Below are positions 9,901 through 23,069 of a stretch of 64,000 nt of DNA, in pieces; position 1 is the stretch's first letter; every line of letters begins with the position of its first letter. The DNA lies in assembly GCA_018894105.1 (NCBI GenBank), contig CM032125.1, positions 34,085,032 to 34,149,031 on the forward strand, in the 5' to 3' direction. Source of the stretch: Jacaranda mimosifolia. Its lineage: Eukaryota; Streptophyta; Magnoliopsida; Lamiales; Bignoniaceae. The translations under genes and the position numbers were made by a program. The notes beneath the pieces were generated by a model that saw only the letters and a list, made by a program, of their open reading frames with translations, had not been told where the DNA came from and searched no databases.

Positions 9901-12275
9901 TTTCCATATTCTTGCAGAATCTTATGGATGGAACCACCGGATACATATTCCAAGTAAATATACAATTTATCACCCACCTACAAAGGAAATAACTCAGAAT
10001 TAATACAAGCTTAAGCAACATAACTCCTTGCACTATATTAGGAGCAACATTGTACAATGAATTACTTTTTCAGACAATAGCTTTTTCTCAATTAGAATAT
10101 GGTTTAGAGCTTCCACAATAATTATTTGCACCAACAAAGTCTATGAAACTAGTCCCAGTAAATCAACAGTCAGATTTCTAAGTCAAGTGAAGATTTAGGC
10201 GTTTGCTAGGCATTTTGTCAACCAAATATAAAGCTCACACATGCTGCTGTCTCAATGAAGAAATAACCAAAAGTTTGCTGGAAATGACTGACCATTTCAG
10301 ATCCATAATACTGCACTATATTAGGATGCTTTAAGCGACTCAACACTGCAATCTCCTGTATAAAACAGAAATAAATGTTAGAAGTTTCTCATAGACATTT
10401 CACAAAACAAAAAAAAAAAGGGAAAACGACCAGACAATAAGTAATGTGTATCTTGTATATAATAAGCCTCTGCATAAATCTAATGGCCAAAAGACTCACT
10501 TGTCCCAACTGCTTAGCACTTTCCTTCGACTTTGCGTCATCAGCAAATAATGTGACCTCCTTCATGGCACACATTTCGCCGGTTTCACTAAAACCAAAAG
10601 AACACCACACCCAAATCAGGAAGCAACTCCAAGAAATGAACAATGTAGAATAAAATATCATATATATCTAGGTTTTTGTTTAGGATTATGTTAGATGGGT
10701 AGCAAAATGGTCCAAGAAATATAAGTTTAAGAGACTTAATATAAGAGCTTAAATAAACAAAAGATTACAGAAGAAAAAGCTACATGAAAACATGTATGCA
10801 AATTAAGGAAATAGAAAATCATGCTCATCAGATTTTGCACCTATTAAAACCAACGTAAACATGTCCAAATGTGCCTCGACCAAGCAGCTTCCCCTTTTTC
10901 CAACGTGATCCAGGGCTTGTAAGATTCTCTGCTCTTCCAGGACTACGTGGTAGTGAAGGTGATGTCACAGCTGAATTCGGATGAGAGAAAGGCGAAGGAT
11001 TGGAAATTATGATGGGAGGAAGTGGCAGGCGGTGACTTTGTTGTTTAGCGTCATCAGGCCAGTTATTCTGTGATTCAGAATGTCCCCCTCCAGCTCTAGG
11101 ATGAAGTGGTGTTACAGCACCACTATGAATTCTGGAACTAGGGCCAGGACTTGTCATTCTAGGACTGGGATTTGGTGAATATTCTGGGCTTCCTCTGCTA
11201 GGGTGCCAAAATAATTGCCCCGACATATCTCCCCCCATTGAATTATGCCCAGAAGTCTGACCTGAGCCAGGACTGGAGCATTGACCAGATCCAAGAGAGG
11301 GAAGATCTGGAAAAAGCTTCCCAGCAGTAAAAGCAGAACATGTAACTTGATCATAACCAGAAGGTCTTATTGGACTTCTAGATGGACTTGACATTGAGCT
11401 ATCCGGAGCACTGAAGAAGGCACCATGGCGAGGAACCTGTAAATGTGGCATTTGACCATTCAAGGGCCGTCTTCTAGGAGGTGAAGAGGAGACATTTTTA
11501 TTGGAGCAGAGGTTCACCGGAACTGGTGATTCCTTTGAGACTACCAATGCAACAGGAGACTGATCCTTGCCAAAATTGCTTCAAGGAGAAGATACAGGAA
11601 AGGCTTCATGTTAGCAAGATGGATATAAAACCTTTCTACATGCAAAAATTTCAAATCAGAAGAACAAACTGAATTAAACAGACTATCGTTCTTCTTTACA
11701 TGATTTTAGAACTCCACTCACCTTGAAAGGCTGCCAGCAGCAGTTCTACATCCAATATCATAGTCATTTGCCAGAGGACTGCGCTGACGTGACTCACCTG
11801 GATCATCACTTTCAACAGAACATTCACTAGAGATTGAAGCAGCAGCCAATTCACCATCCAAGTCAGAGGGATCCAGCCTCTGCCGGATGCATGCAGGCCT
11901 TGGGAGAGGCAGAAATAATGATGGTTTGGAGACCCTTTCTGGTTTTGGTTTTGCTGATTCACTTATTCCAGAATCTGTACGACTGACATCTGCAGGGCGC
12001 AGGCCAGGCAGGGGAAGCGGTTGGGCCCGTGGCCCTTCCACAAAACTTTGACATCGTGCTACATGTTTGGAAGGTGATGGTGACCGTGACTCAGCTCGTG
12101 ACTGAGAACCTCTCTCTGAAACTGTGTCACTCGAACGTCTTCTAGATCCTCCTGATCTACTGGATGTTTTACTCTCAGGACTCTTAAACTTCTTATGTAT
12201 TGTGTCTATAAAACTTCCTTTGGGTGTCTTCTTTTTTGCTTCTTTCGATGATGACTTCGCCCACCATGAAGGCAT
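6994..12275 (-). CDS. YDA: YODA (YDA) mitogen-activated protein kinase kinase kinase
   Basis: In Arabidopsis YDA is the MEKK-type kinase upstream of MKK4/5 and MPK3/6 in zygote asymmetry, stomatal patterning and inflorescence growth. Exons: 12275-11722, 11578-10841, 10587-10500, 10355-10293, 9977-9817, 9704-9629, 9302-9243, 9151-9044, 8766-8530, 7648-7560, 7468-6994. All borders are GT/AG, phases agree, and the total is 2,649 bases, or 882 residues, about the length I recall for Arabidopsis YDA. The N-terminus (MPSWWAKSS) begins a basic, Ser/Pro-rich regulatory region. The kinase spans about 411-667: glycine loop GRGTFGHV (418-425), lysine 440, glutamate 461, HRD ending at 536, DFG 554-556, GSPYWMAPE 572-580. 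A Ser/Pro-rich tail contains PVSPVGSP and SPSPISSP. The start is preceded by a leader intron. A damaged tandem paralogue lies downstream. Confidence 0.95.
7699..8138 (+). mobile_element. Solo LTR inside a YDA intron
   Basis: A block of higher GC at 7,704-8,133 begins TGATA and ends TATCA. It is flanked by gtacc (7,699-7,703) and gcacc (8,134-8,138), a 5-bp target duplication with one mismatch. A TATA box (tataaata, 7,918-7,925) is followed by a pyrimidine-rich leader and a 'gtatcgaagggttatagctg' type stretch that is typical of R/U5 in plant Ty3/gypsy LTRs. No internal retroelement sequence is attached. It lies antisense to YDA in the 881-bp intron between the last-but-two and last-but-one coding exons and explains that intron's size (174 bp in the paralogue). 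Confidence 0.72.
8781..8985. repeat. Tandem duplication of about 110 bp with CT microsatellites in a YDA intron
   Basis: The unit starting acaaagaatcagata and ending in a (CT)n run occurs at about 8,781 and again at about 8,891. The first copy carries an additional internal repeat of ggtaatactgga. It lies in the intron between the exon ending at 9,044 and the exon starting at 8,766. Confidence 0.85.
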
Positions 12276-12280
12276 ATTTT

Positions 12281-13420
12281 CTGAAACAGAAGATTTTCAG
12301 AACAAGAGGCCATGCTCTCAATAACTTTCTGCTCATCAAAACAGTATCTTTACATATATTCTCCATATTAACAAGCTTTCTTCAACTTATGCTGTCATGG
12401 AAAAATTTTGCCCTCATTTTATGTGAACTGAATAATTTAGGTCATATTTCCAGTTGCAACATAGGGTCATATTATCTTCCGTCATCAAAAGAAAAAAATG
12501 AGATCCAAATCCAAATTCATGAACTAAAGAATTTGCACAGTCAACCCAATGAAAATATGTCACATATCTTTATTCTCTAATTAAAAAGTAAAATAAAAAA
12601 TGGCAACTAAATGCAACTATCCATAAAATACATACCAGAGCAAAGCTAAATTTTGTTAGAATTATTTTACAAGACTATGCAAATAAAAACCTATAAACCC
12701 ACATGATAAAATCTTAAGCCCTACTTCAAAAAGATCCTTTCTTCTACTTTGATTCTTCTTCCTCGGCTAAAACCAATGGTCAAAGGGATGCATTTGAAAG
12801 GCCATTTTTCTCCGTCTTTTCCTCTACCATTCCAATACAATCACCAAAAAACCACTCTTCTTGAATCATGTAAAACTTCCGAGACTTCAGCTCACCCGAA
12901 CTGACAAAAATTCAACTTTAAAACACAAAAAGGAGGAATCTTTTTTACCCCACTTCAGAAAATTCAATCCACAAAATTCCCATCTTCTTCAATCTATTCT
13001 TCAGCCAAATTAATGAATCAATACCAGTGATCCCTCAATAACCAACTACAGCAATAAAATTCAATCTCCACTACCCCAAAACACAGCTTCTCACTGCGGA
13101 TCTAGGCGTATTTCACAAAATTTCAGAAAATAATAAGAATAATAACTAATTAACTGGCAGTAATCAAAATAAACTCACTCAAAAACTTACCTCAAGTTCT
13201 CAGCTTTTTCACATCTCACACAAGCAAAAACAGCTCATTTATACTGCAGAACCCACCAAATTTGGGCGTTTGGTTTTAACCCAAATGCTCAAAAACTACG
13301 CCGCAAAAATTTAGGTGCGTGTTTGTGTATCTGAATTCAGATTTTCCAAGGAGATCTCTTGGAGAGAGAAAGTCTGGAAGAGAGAGAAAATGGTGTGAGA
13401 GCAGAGACATACGGAGTTGT
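12281..13420 (-). other. YDA leader intron and 5' untranslated exon
   Basis: On the minus strand CTTGAG|GTAAGT at 13,190 is a strong donor, and tttcag at about 12,281 is an acceptor six bases before the start codon at 12,275. This defines a 910-bp leader intron. The upstream exon from 13,191 to roughly 13,400 contains GA-rich sequence common in plant leaders. No TATA box is obvious upstream. A long first intron next to the start codon often carries regulatory activity in plants; that is inference here. Confidence 0.6.
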
Positions 13421-15579
13421 CCAAGTGAAAGAATTTAATTTAATAATACTACGCAAAATTTTCACTAATTATTATTTTAATTTTTATTTATCATTAGAAT
13501 GACAATGACAATGGCTTAATGAATCTTTGATGGAATATTTTATTTTTATTTATAAGTTAAATTTTACACAAAGTACTCAAACAAATCATTCGATTAAGTG
13601 ATCAGTAATTTAATAGAATATTCTGTAAGTAGAGTTTAATTATATTTAAGATATTTTTTAGAATCTTTATTTTTACTAAAGTTTTTAAATAATTATTATA
13701 ATAAAATTTTCGTTTCAAATATTATTTCAAACAATATAGTATGGAAAGTGACATCCGGAATTTTATGCATTAGTTTTTTGGCCTTTTTAAGGAAAAAAAT
13801 ACTTCCAATTTGAAAATTAATTTTGGACAACATAGTGGGACTTGAAAGTGAATTATTTTTCAGGTTTTTTAAGGAAAAAATGCTAGTCCAAAATGTTTAT
13901 ATATTCTAAAAAAAAAAAAAATAAATGTGGGGCCATCTTTTATAGGTGTGACATAATTAGAATGAATTTGGTGACAAATTGTCAATAAATTTGGACTAGG
14001 TAAGGTAGCATAATTAATTATATTAAATTGGACTGGTTTAGTATTGAAAGCAAAGTACAAATAATAATTTTATAGATCCGTTATACCTTCGATTATTTTA
14101 GGGGTAATTTAATGTGGGGCTATGTTAGAATTTTCAAAAGAGGAAAAGGGGAAAAGGGCACAAAATAATAAAATAAAATCATAGTTTCCAATAATTTTTA
14201 GTATGTTTGAATTATAAAATTTTGTTTTTGTAATATTACCTCAACCAATAGTTTAATTCAAATGTGTTATGTGTAGAATTATTTCTTTAGTGACTAAAAT
14301 ATTGAAACGTCAAACGTTATCTACAAGACGAAAGTTCAGTAGTAAGTTTGATTTTTAATGTAAGACGAAATAAATATTTTTTTTATTTTTTGGGTATAAT
14401 CATATTAGTCGATTAAATGGAATTTGAATGTACTGCGTTGAATGTTAAAATAATTGACAAGCATATAAATGGCTTTTGGAATTTTATATTATTTCATTAA
14501 GTAAACACATAAATGATAGTGAAAAAACATCAAAATATGTGATGGATACGAAGAATAATTGAAAGTAAATATCAATTATTTTTGGGCCAAAACATAAAAT
14601 GCCAAAAAAAATAGTCCCATTATTATCACCATATAACTGGTGGAATTTGTATAATCCGTAGTTATTGTATTTCATGGGGGGCCACAACTCGTTTCGTTTT
14701 CAAGAAATGAACCCCTTCTCTCTGTTCTTTATAGTAAAAGACATCAAATTTTTTGCATGGTTTTCAGAATTTTCGGCACGTAATTTTTTAAGAAAATTTT
14801 GAAAACATGCGGAACAATGCATGGAAATTTGCTGTTTTTCATCATTTTTTTTCCTTATTCTGATTATTTTATTTTTTAAAATAATTAAAATTTGAAAATA
14901 TTTATATTGACGAAAGAATTATTTTACATATATGAAAAGGTTCAATTCAAGTAAATAAATAACTTTTTAATACAACGAGACAACTTCCTAATGTCATTAC
15001 ATATGCTAATGCTTAATTGTTTATTTTAAAATTAGATAGTATATACATAAATATATCATTTTTTTTTGTTTTTTACCTAAAATAGGAGTAAATTAGAAAT
15101 AGTAATAAGAAATGATATTAGCTAAATGAAAAATACATAATCCATGGGATTTTGTTGAGGAAAGGAGAAAAAAGAAGAAGAAGAAATCTTGATTTGTGAA
15201 ATTACTAAAGACTATTACGGTACACTATCATTGAAATTAGAATGTTAAGTTAGAGAAAATCATGAAAGTACGTGTGCGGTTATAAACCAAGATGGATAAA
15301 TATGGTAAGTAATTTAGTGAGATCTGATAAATAGAATTACATAAATATGTATAAGGTATGTTTTTAATTCAATTTCATTTTGTAAAATTACTCTTAAAAA
15401 ATCATATTTAATTTAAATATCAAAAGATTTTCATTGAGAAAATTCCAATATTATGACTCCTTTATGATTGTAGAAATATCATTTACAAGCAGCCACGAGT
15501 TTTTGGATGATATTTCAATTAATATTACTATTCTTTTATAAAAAAATTATTATTTTCTAAAAGTAAAAATAAATAACAC
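13421..15579. other. AT-rich intergenic DNA, including the presumed YDA promoter
   Basis: No gene is seen. The reading frames present are short and not protein-like. The first several hundred bases presumably hold the YDA promoter. Confidence 0.6.
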
Positions 15580-16035
15580 CAATCAAAATTCGAAAATCTA
15601 AGATCACTTTAAACTAAAATATTCTTAAAATTTAGAACATTCGATCCCGATATCTAAAAAAAAATCTTTACTTTTTTATCTATAAAAATGCTCGAATCGC
15701 TACATAAAATAACTTGGACAACCAAATGTAACGAGCTTAACCAAAATTTCAAATTACAATTATTTGGACAAAGACAAGCACCATCCAAGTACATCAACCA
15801 AAGTGTGATAACTAAAAAACTTAACATCATTAAAAGCTAGGCCACTATTTTGAAGATGGCCAAAATATTCCATACCAGGGGGAATGAATTTAGCACTCGG
15901 CATGTGATTTAGGAAGAATTTTTCTTGGGAAAATATTCTCATTACAGAAATACTTTTTTTTAAGAAAAAAAAAAAAGAGAGGGAGAAGAAAAACCTTAAC
16001 CCCACCAAAAAATTGTGTTTCAATTTGCAACATGT
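15580..16035. repeat. Left part of segmental duplication, copy A
   Basis: Closely matches 47,755-48,150: aagatcactt, then attcttaaaatttagaacat, the gaagatggccaaaatattcc stretch, the tttttcttgggaaaatattc stretch, and caaaaaattgtgtttcaatt. In copy B this runs almost directly into the Lsi2-like segment. In copy A about 2.3 kb of other DNA intervenes. Confidence 0.85.
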
Positions 16036-17138
16036 AATAACAGCTACAGATACTAAGAATTGTAATTATTTATTATTGAAAATAAAAAAAGAAAAACACT
16101 AACCAATTGATAGGGTTGTCCTTTCGGCACTTTCTATATTGATACATCCCCCCTGTAAATTGTAATGTGATTATGAAGGATTTGCATTATGAAAAATTGT
16201 GCATTCACAAGAAGATATCTAATCACAAGATTTTGGAAATTATTAACCTCTTAAGGCACTAATGATGGGTGAATTTTCGTATTACCCTTTTGTAAACCTT
16301 AAGACGATATTGTTTTAATTTACATTATGATTATATTAAAAAAATTATTTAGGAAAAAGAAAAAAATTTATAAAGATACAAAAATTGAAGTACAAAATTA
16401 CATCTTTTGAAAAATAAATAAATAAAATTTAATTTTTTTCTTATTAAAATTCAAGATCCAAATATTCAGTCTACCTATTTAAACCATTTAAGCACAAATA
16501 GCAATTCATGGTCATGAGATGTTTTCCCATTTTTAGCCTCCAGGAAATAAGTTTTATAGCTCTAGGATAAAAATATCTACTAAATGATATAATTATAACT
16601 TTCTAAAATCTTTTAAATATATAAGATTATATATATATATATATATATATTTAGGTAAGTCAATCAACAACAATCATCAATCAATATTTTATGATAACAA
16701 TCTATCAATAAAAGAGTAAATGACTACACAATCGAAACCTTGAAATTGTTAGATGTAAATGTCGTCACGAGACCAAGACAATTTCTTTTAGTAATTAGAA
16801 CCACATTATAATTTACCAGCAATTCGACACGTTTGATCAATATGCTAAATCTTCTAATAATATAAAATAAATAAAAAATATTTATTTTAATATAATAATT
16901 TTTAAATAATTTTAATATATTTATATAAATTTTAATAATAATTATTATAATAAAAAATTATTATGGGTTATAAAATAATTAAATAACAAATGGTAATTTT
17001 AGCATAATTATAGTTATGCTGATACAAAAAAGTTTGGTGTTTTATAAATAGTACAAATAGTAAAATAGGTCAAATTGGGCCTGGCCCAACTCATATACTA
17101 GGCCAGGAGAGCTAGAATGACATCTGGGTCTTTGATTG
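16036..17138. other. AT-rich DNA inserted in copy A of the duplication
   Basis: No gene is seen. It contains a short (TA)n run at about 16,628-16,650. A fragment at about 16,811-16,855 (caattcgacacgtttgat, then atatgcta) matches copy B at about 48,146-48,176. So there are at least two separate insertions in copy A, before and after that fragment. Confidence 0.6.
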
Positions 17139-17146
17139 CCTGAAGT

Positions 17147-18073
17147 TAGGGCTGTTAATGGATTGGATTCGGATCAAATCATGCTGGATCCGAATTCAAA
17201 TCCGACAATGATATGTTAGATTCGAATTTGACCCTAGATCCTATAGAATCTTGGCTATTATAACAATATCCAATTCATATAAAAATCGAATATCCGAAAA
17301 AAATCTGAATCTGAATATTCCTAAAAGTAATATATTTGTTATTTTTCTAAAAAATTAGTGGAATTTAAATCCAAAACATTCATCCTTAAAAAAGCATACA
17401 CAAAACATATTAATAAATAAATTTTTAAATATATTTATAATATAAAAGCAATAATAGAATATAACTTAATCATATTCATTTATCATATCATTGTATTTTA
17501 AATTCTACTGTTGATAATATTACTTATTTGACATTATAAATACATATATACTTAATTTTTCAATCAAATAATTATAAACTTAAAATTTTATAAGAAAAAA
17601 AACTCATTTCAATCAAATCGAAATTTGAATTCATTCTTCTATATCACAACATTCAGCTTTTGTTCATTATTTTTCTTGCATCATTTGTTGTTATAAAAAT
17701 AGAAAAACAAGTGATACAATTATGATGTAGATTACTTCCAAATCTAACATTTTTTTTATGAAAATCAATTAATTTGATATATTGCATAGGAGCTCATTAC
17801 TTTTTTCATCCCAAAATTCATGTTGGCATTGCTATAAAATCCTATGTATATATATATGTATAATACTATATATATACATATAATACTATATATTCGGATT
17901 CGCATTATTAATAGATTGGATTGAGTTAAATTCATATTCGCTCAATTTATTTCCAATTATGAATTTTTTTAATTAGATCATATCCGTCGAATCTTCTACT
18001 AGTTAAAGATCCTAAATTATCAAATCGAATTCACATTGAATTCGAATTAAAATCTGCTCCATTGACAGCCCTA
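17147..18073. mobile_element. Non-autonomous hAT element, 927 bp
   Basis: Starts tagggctgttaatgga and ends with the inverted form tccattgacagcccta. It is flanked by cctgaagt (17,139-17,146) and cctaaagt (18,074-18,081), an 8-bp target duplication with one mismatch. Eight-base duplications and TAGGG-type ends are hallmarks of the hAT superfamily. The interior is AT-rich with repeated gaattcgaat-type motifs near both ends and holds no transposase. Confidence 0.85.
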
Positions 18074-18106
18074 CCTAAAGTACACTAGTTTCACTGTCGT
18101 CAAGAC

Positions 18107-18341
18107 CACACTGCTAATCATTCAGTGGCTTGCAACTTAGTGATATTAGTTTCTCCTATTATATGAGAAGTCTTATGTTCGACCCTGAATAGGTGCCTTT
18201 GTGCACCTTGTGTGCATCTGATTATACGATTTGTACTTCAATTGACTTGATTTAATTTGATAATATAATAATATCAATTTGTTAAAATAATGTGTAATGT
18301 TCTCTCCCCAAAAAAAAAAAAAAAAAACACACTACTAATCA
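18107..18341 (+). mobile_element. SINE with 14-bp target-site duplication
   Basis: The body at 18,121-18,327 has an A-box-like start (tggcttgcaacttagtg), a B box (tgttcgaccctg, 18,176-18,187) and a poly(A) tail of about 18 bases. It is flanked by cacactgctaatca (18,107-18,120) and cacactactaatca (18,328-18,341). Copy B of the duplication has the empty site (cacactactaatc, about 48,169), so this SINE arrived after the segment was duplicated. Confidence 0.85.
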
Positions 18342-21300
18342 AATGACAACTATCTATTTTTATATTTTTTTTAAAAAAGACAACAAAACAAAAATGAAAA
18401 ATTCAATACCCCCTCGGTCAGATAGCATGGCTAACAACTCAATTTAAATTTTATAGTTTTAATGTACTATTAATTTGTGTTATGTTAGCACGTACCTTGA
18501 TAGTTCCAAACGTATAAATAAATAAATCATCACATTCTCAATTTGTATGAGCAAAAAATTCAAAGCCAAACAATACAGAGATCCTTTACATTTTGCATTT
18601 CTAAATTTACAATGATATTGATTATGGTCTATGGGGCAATTTCACCCTCTTATGAGCGTCAATCCAATGGCAGTTACAATAAGCGTGGAGGGTACGCCAA
18701 ACTTGAGATGGCTCCAGAACGACAGGTTGTAGCCATAGTGTTGAGCCTGACAAGCCTGCTCACAGACAATCAAGTTGGCAGCCGATCCCAAGAGGGAGAG
18801 GTTCCCGGCCACGGTGCTGACCCAAGCCAAGATCAGCCATGCTTTCTGCTCGCTTGCAGAAGATATAGCAGCTGCTGAGGCTGCCACTCTAGCGCCCAGG
18901 AGGAGAACTGGAGAACAAGGAGAAGAACAAATGGTTTTAACTTCCAAATTCTTGCTTATGCAATGGCTATCAAAGAACGTTGAACTAATTTTCTCTCAAA
19001 AGATGCAATGGAAAAGAACTCTTTTGTCATTTTATATTACGTTTAAATCAAGGGCTTTGGTGAAGAAAAAGAAAAGCGAAAATATGAAGCTGTGAAACAT
19101 AAGGGATAGAGTTACATCAGATGAAATATGAAAAAAAGATTTTCCTTTCCATTTTTGTCACTAAAATTCAAAGTTCAAACATAGAGTTAATGGTAGTTTG
19201 GATAATGATGCGTGCTCAATTTTCATGAGCCATAAAGTGTATATGCTAAAAGATTCAACTTTCTTTTTTTTGGCATGCCTTTATGGTTTTGTTCCCTTAA
19301 TACTTTGGATGCCCTTCGAACAGGGAAACTCAAAACTTCGAATGTTACTCTCTGCATCGTAGTTGAGTTTAGTATTTTGACTATATCCTAAATTTTAGTT
19401 TATCCTATGCCCAAAATTGATATCCGCATCAGATTCATTACTATAACAGCAGTTCCAAGACCCCCACAGTGATGGCTAAACTAAGAGTCAGATGATTGTG
19501 CAGATAAATGTGCAATCAAAGTAAGCAGCATAAGAGGACTGAATAAGGATGACTGGCAAATGGCAACTGCTTGAAATTATCCTAGCATGTATAAGGATGC
19601 AAGAATGCGGTTTGGGTCGGATCAATTGTCAGTGAAAATTGAATGAATCTAAGTTGTCACTTTAGTTCAACCAAAGTCAAGCTGCATAAACAATTCTACC
19701 ACTTCTATCTTTCCTAAGCAACATGTGTTCATCTTCAAGAAATTTGCCAATTCTACACTCTGCCAGATAGCAGAAAAAAGCACATGGGTGCAGAAAAGTA
19801 GCAAGATAGAGAGCCAACATACCTGTAGGTACATTAGAAGCTAAATTTGAGAGGACGATTATAACAGCTGCTAAAACTGCTGTTCCACTAATATGATTTA
19901 TTTTTGCATAAGGCTCCATGAATTCCCATAACGCACTTGGAATTCCCGTTTTTTTTAAGCCGTCGGTTGAAATAAACATTCCGCAAAAGAATATCAAGAG
20001 GGAATAGGATACCTGGATAATTAAGGTAAACCATATCAATAATCCTGTAGGTACTATCAAAGATACATATGAATCTTCAAAACTGATATCACCTTTTCTA
20101 AAGAAGGCCTGGCATCCTTAAAATCAAGAACGACGAGGGCAAGTGCTGCCGTAATGGCCGTCCATGACATATTCAAACCCGCCAACAGAGATATTAGCAT
20201 CCCCAAAGTAACAAGATAAACACATGCTTTCCATAAGACCCTTTTCCACTTCTTGGAAAACCCTATCTTTTCTTCTGCATATTCTATAAAACTGTCATAT
20301 CTGACTCCTCTGTTCACAGAGGGGCTCCTCTTTGAAGGTATAGGTCCAGAATTTGCTATGTCTTTTGAAGCATCTGAATTTCGGATTGATTCCAGCCCTG
20401 TACTAGGAACCATTTGAATTTCACTTTCACTAAGATTCCTTCGGTCCCTTAGTAACTCAATCTGATCTGTATGACCAGTGTCATTAGAAGAGCTTTGAAT
20501 ACTACTGCTCTCAGTTGAATTACCAAGATTCCTACGTATCGACTCTACCTGATTTGCACAACAGTTAACATTAGGAGAGCTTTGGATATTCATTGATTCC
20601 AAGTTGGAATGTAATTCTTGAGAATTTAAGGATGTCAGATGTGACATTGTTGCAGGTGAAAACCGATGAGAAATTACATCATCTTCGCCAACAACTTCCA
20701 CAGCAGCATCTTCTTCATCCTTTTGAACGGACAACAACTTCCAATACATACATAGGAGGATCAAAGCATTGACACACACTCCCACGAGCATCGCGGGAAA
20801 AATGCCGAATAAAAATCTACCGAAACTAATCTTACTCTGGACAGCAATAACTAAGTTTTGAGGATTGCCTATCGGCGTTGCTGATGATCCTATGTTTGCA
20901 CTTGAGGCAAGGGCTAGTAGAAATGGATGAGGTGGGAGATTCTGTTGCCTTGCAATTTTCAGTACAAACTCAGTCAAAACAAAACAAGAAGTATCATTGG
21001 TGAAAAGGGCACTGCAAATTGCAGAAATTAAACAGATTCGGCAAAGTAAGTCCTTAGCTCCTTTGCTTCTCCATGATAGCAATTTGCCCAAGTACTTAAA
21101 CATGTCTGCTCTTTCAAGATAAACACTAACTAGCATAGTCCCAAAAAGTAGGCCGAGGATCGGAAGATCAATAGCAGCATATGCTTGATCAGGAGTTATG
21201 ACCCGAAAAAGTACCATAAGCAAAGCTCCAACGAGAGACCCTGCAGTCCGTCCAATGGGCAAGAATGGGACAGCAGGGAAAACAGCCAACACCCAGAATA

Positions 21301-22322
21301 TACCAAAGGCAATTGAGCCAAGAACCACTTTTACAGTAGGTGCCATAGCCATTTTTTACAGCTTAAACAAAATACGCCAAGCCTATTAACTTATTAAGCA
21401 CTTCAGACCTTTAGCAACCAGGATTCAACACCTGCCCCACTTCACATCTATTCTACAAAATAGGAAGATGGACAAAAATAAATTCTTAAAAAGATTTCAT
21501 CTTGACGACCTCAAATCACATTTGCGACAATGCTGTGAGAATTCGAAGTCCCAGCAAAGTAATTCAGTGCAGAAGCCCATGCCAAATCTGAGAGCCCCGA
21601 AAAAGTGTATCATAAGATATCAAGCAATAACACTAACAGTCAGAAGGAATTCTTCTATCCTACTTTCTGGGCTGCTGCCAATCTTTAATGTAAGTTCAAT
21701 TTTCTGAGAATACTTTTGGTTAGCCTAAAATACAATAAATACCCAAATTACATGAGACCTCAACAAGAGAATAAATCATCAAAGGTGCAAGAATTTCAGC
21801 AAGAAATTGAAGTCTTACAAATAACTAATCATTAAACACAAGTATATATCCTCAGGCCCAGATAAAGATTGCATCAATTTGGAAACATCAAAGTTAAGAA
21901 CACATATTCAAGCTGAAATTCCTGAAAAATCAAAGCAACCCAAAAAGAAATTAGCTAATACTGGAATCACCTGAACCTGGAAAAAAGTGAACTTTTCACC
22001 AAGGAATTCAGCCAAAAAGGTTGGAACTCAAAAGGCAGTCATATTATTATTTTAATGGCATAATAATTACCATTTCTTGAGGACTTCTGATGCTGATTAA
22101 ATAAAATACTTTGACTTTTTTGCCTCTATGGGTGGATAGATATAGCCATTTCAGGAATATGTATGGCGTTAATTTAATAGTCGTTTAATAATACAATATA
22201 TACGTGGCTTTTAGCTTTTTACTGGGAACAAGCTATTCAAAACACGTCAGAGCATGCGTGATAACTGATAACGATTATCTTGGCTGCTCCATGTCCCTGT
22301 GCAGCTGTGCTATGTGTTATAA
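18329..22322. repeat. Main part of segmental duplication, copy A
   Basis: Matches 48,166-52,212 over about 4 kb, including the whole Lsi2-like gene and its upstream region, down to the phrase atgtgttata at about 22,313-22,322 and 52,203-52,212. Similarity stops there. Confidence 0.9.
18642..21352 (-). CDS. Lsi2-like efflux transporter (ArsB/NhaD superfamily)
   Basis: Exons 21352-20093, 20012-19823 and 18907-18642 join in frame at GT/AG borders (introns 80 and 915 bp) to give 571 residues. Lsi2 in rice exports silicic acid, and arsenite, coupled to proton entry at the plasma membrane; eudicot homologues are less well studied, so the substrate is inferred. Family features: a hydrophobic first segment, then [19 protein letters not shown] (119-123) and [17 protein letters not shown] (150-166), a long hydrophilic Ser/Asn-rich loop in the middle (about 210-360), then a second membrane half with SNLASNVPT and [17 protein letters not shown]. 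About ten hydrophobic segments are visible. No break is found. A dead duplicate lies at 48,491-51,278. Confidence 0.92.
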
Positions 22323-22566
22323 GAAATGGATATTGCCAGGGATGTTTTAGCTGCTTCCAGTCTCACGGGAGTTGACCACTACTGCTCCAAGAGGAATTGG
22401 AGGTGGAACTAGCTATAGCCATACTTTTTGGAGTCCTCCTCCATCTATTTAATATAAAAAAATTACACACAGCATGCTCTCCTCCAATTTTCTTTCATTT
22501 TCCTTTTTGAATTTTTAACTTCTGATTTCTTCTTTTTATTGAAGTATCTTTTGATTTCACTGTATG

Positions 22567-23069
22567 TAAGGGTCCAAACGTTCATGAATGGTTTGAGCTC
22601 AATTCAATAAAAATTTATATTTTACTCGATTTTAAATTAACTTTAAATTTATTAGTTTTTTTTATTATAATTGAACTCTTTTAGTCAAATTGATGGAGTC
22701 GAACTCAATAATACTTTATTCGAAAAGTTCGCGAACGTAAATGAATTTTTTTAATTAATATATAATTATAGTTTAAGCTTGTATAATAAAGTCTATAAAA
22801 ATAAGTATATAATAGTTTTTCAGTTATATGTATTTATAATTTAGGCCAACATAATAAGATCCATAATAATAATAATAATAGTAATTTATTTTTCGTTGTT
22901 AGAAAAATAATAAAATTATTTAAAAATTTTAGAAGTATAAATTTTATTTTGAATCTAAATAAAATCGAATTTATATGAATCAAGCTCATTTGCTTCCCTA
23001 TAATGAATCTTATCAAATCAAATTTGAATCTGCTAGATTTGAACTCGACTCGATTTGGTTACACCCCTA
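22567..23069. mobile_element. Degenerate hAT-type MITE, about 503 bp
   Basis: Begins taagggtcc and ends ggttacacccct(a). It is flanked by actgtatg and actatatc, which agree at six of eight positions. Motifs such as gagctcaattca and gaactcgactcgat near the two ends are imperfect inverses of one another. No coding sequence. Confidence 0.55.
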
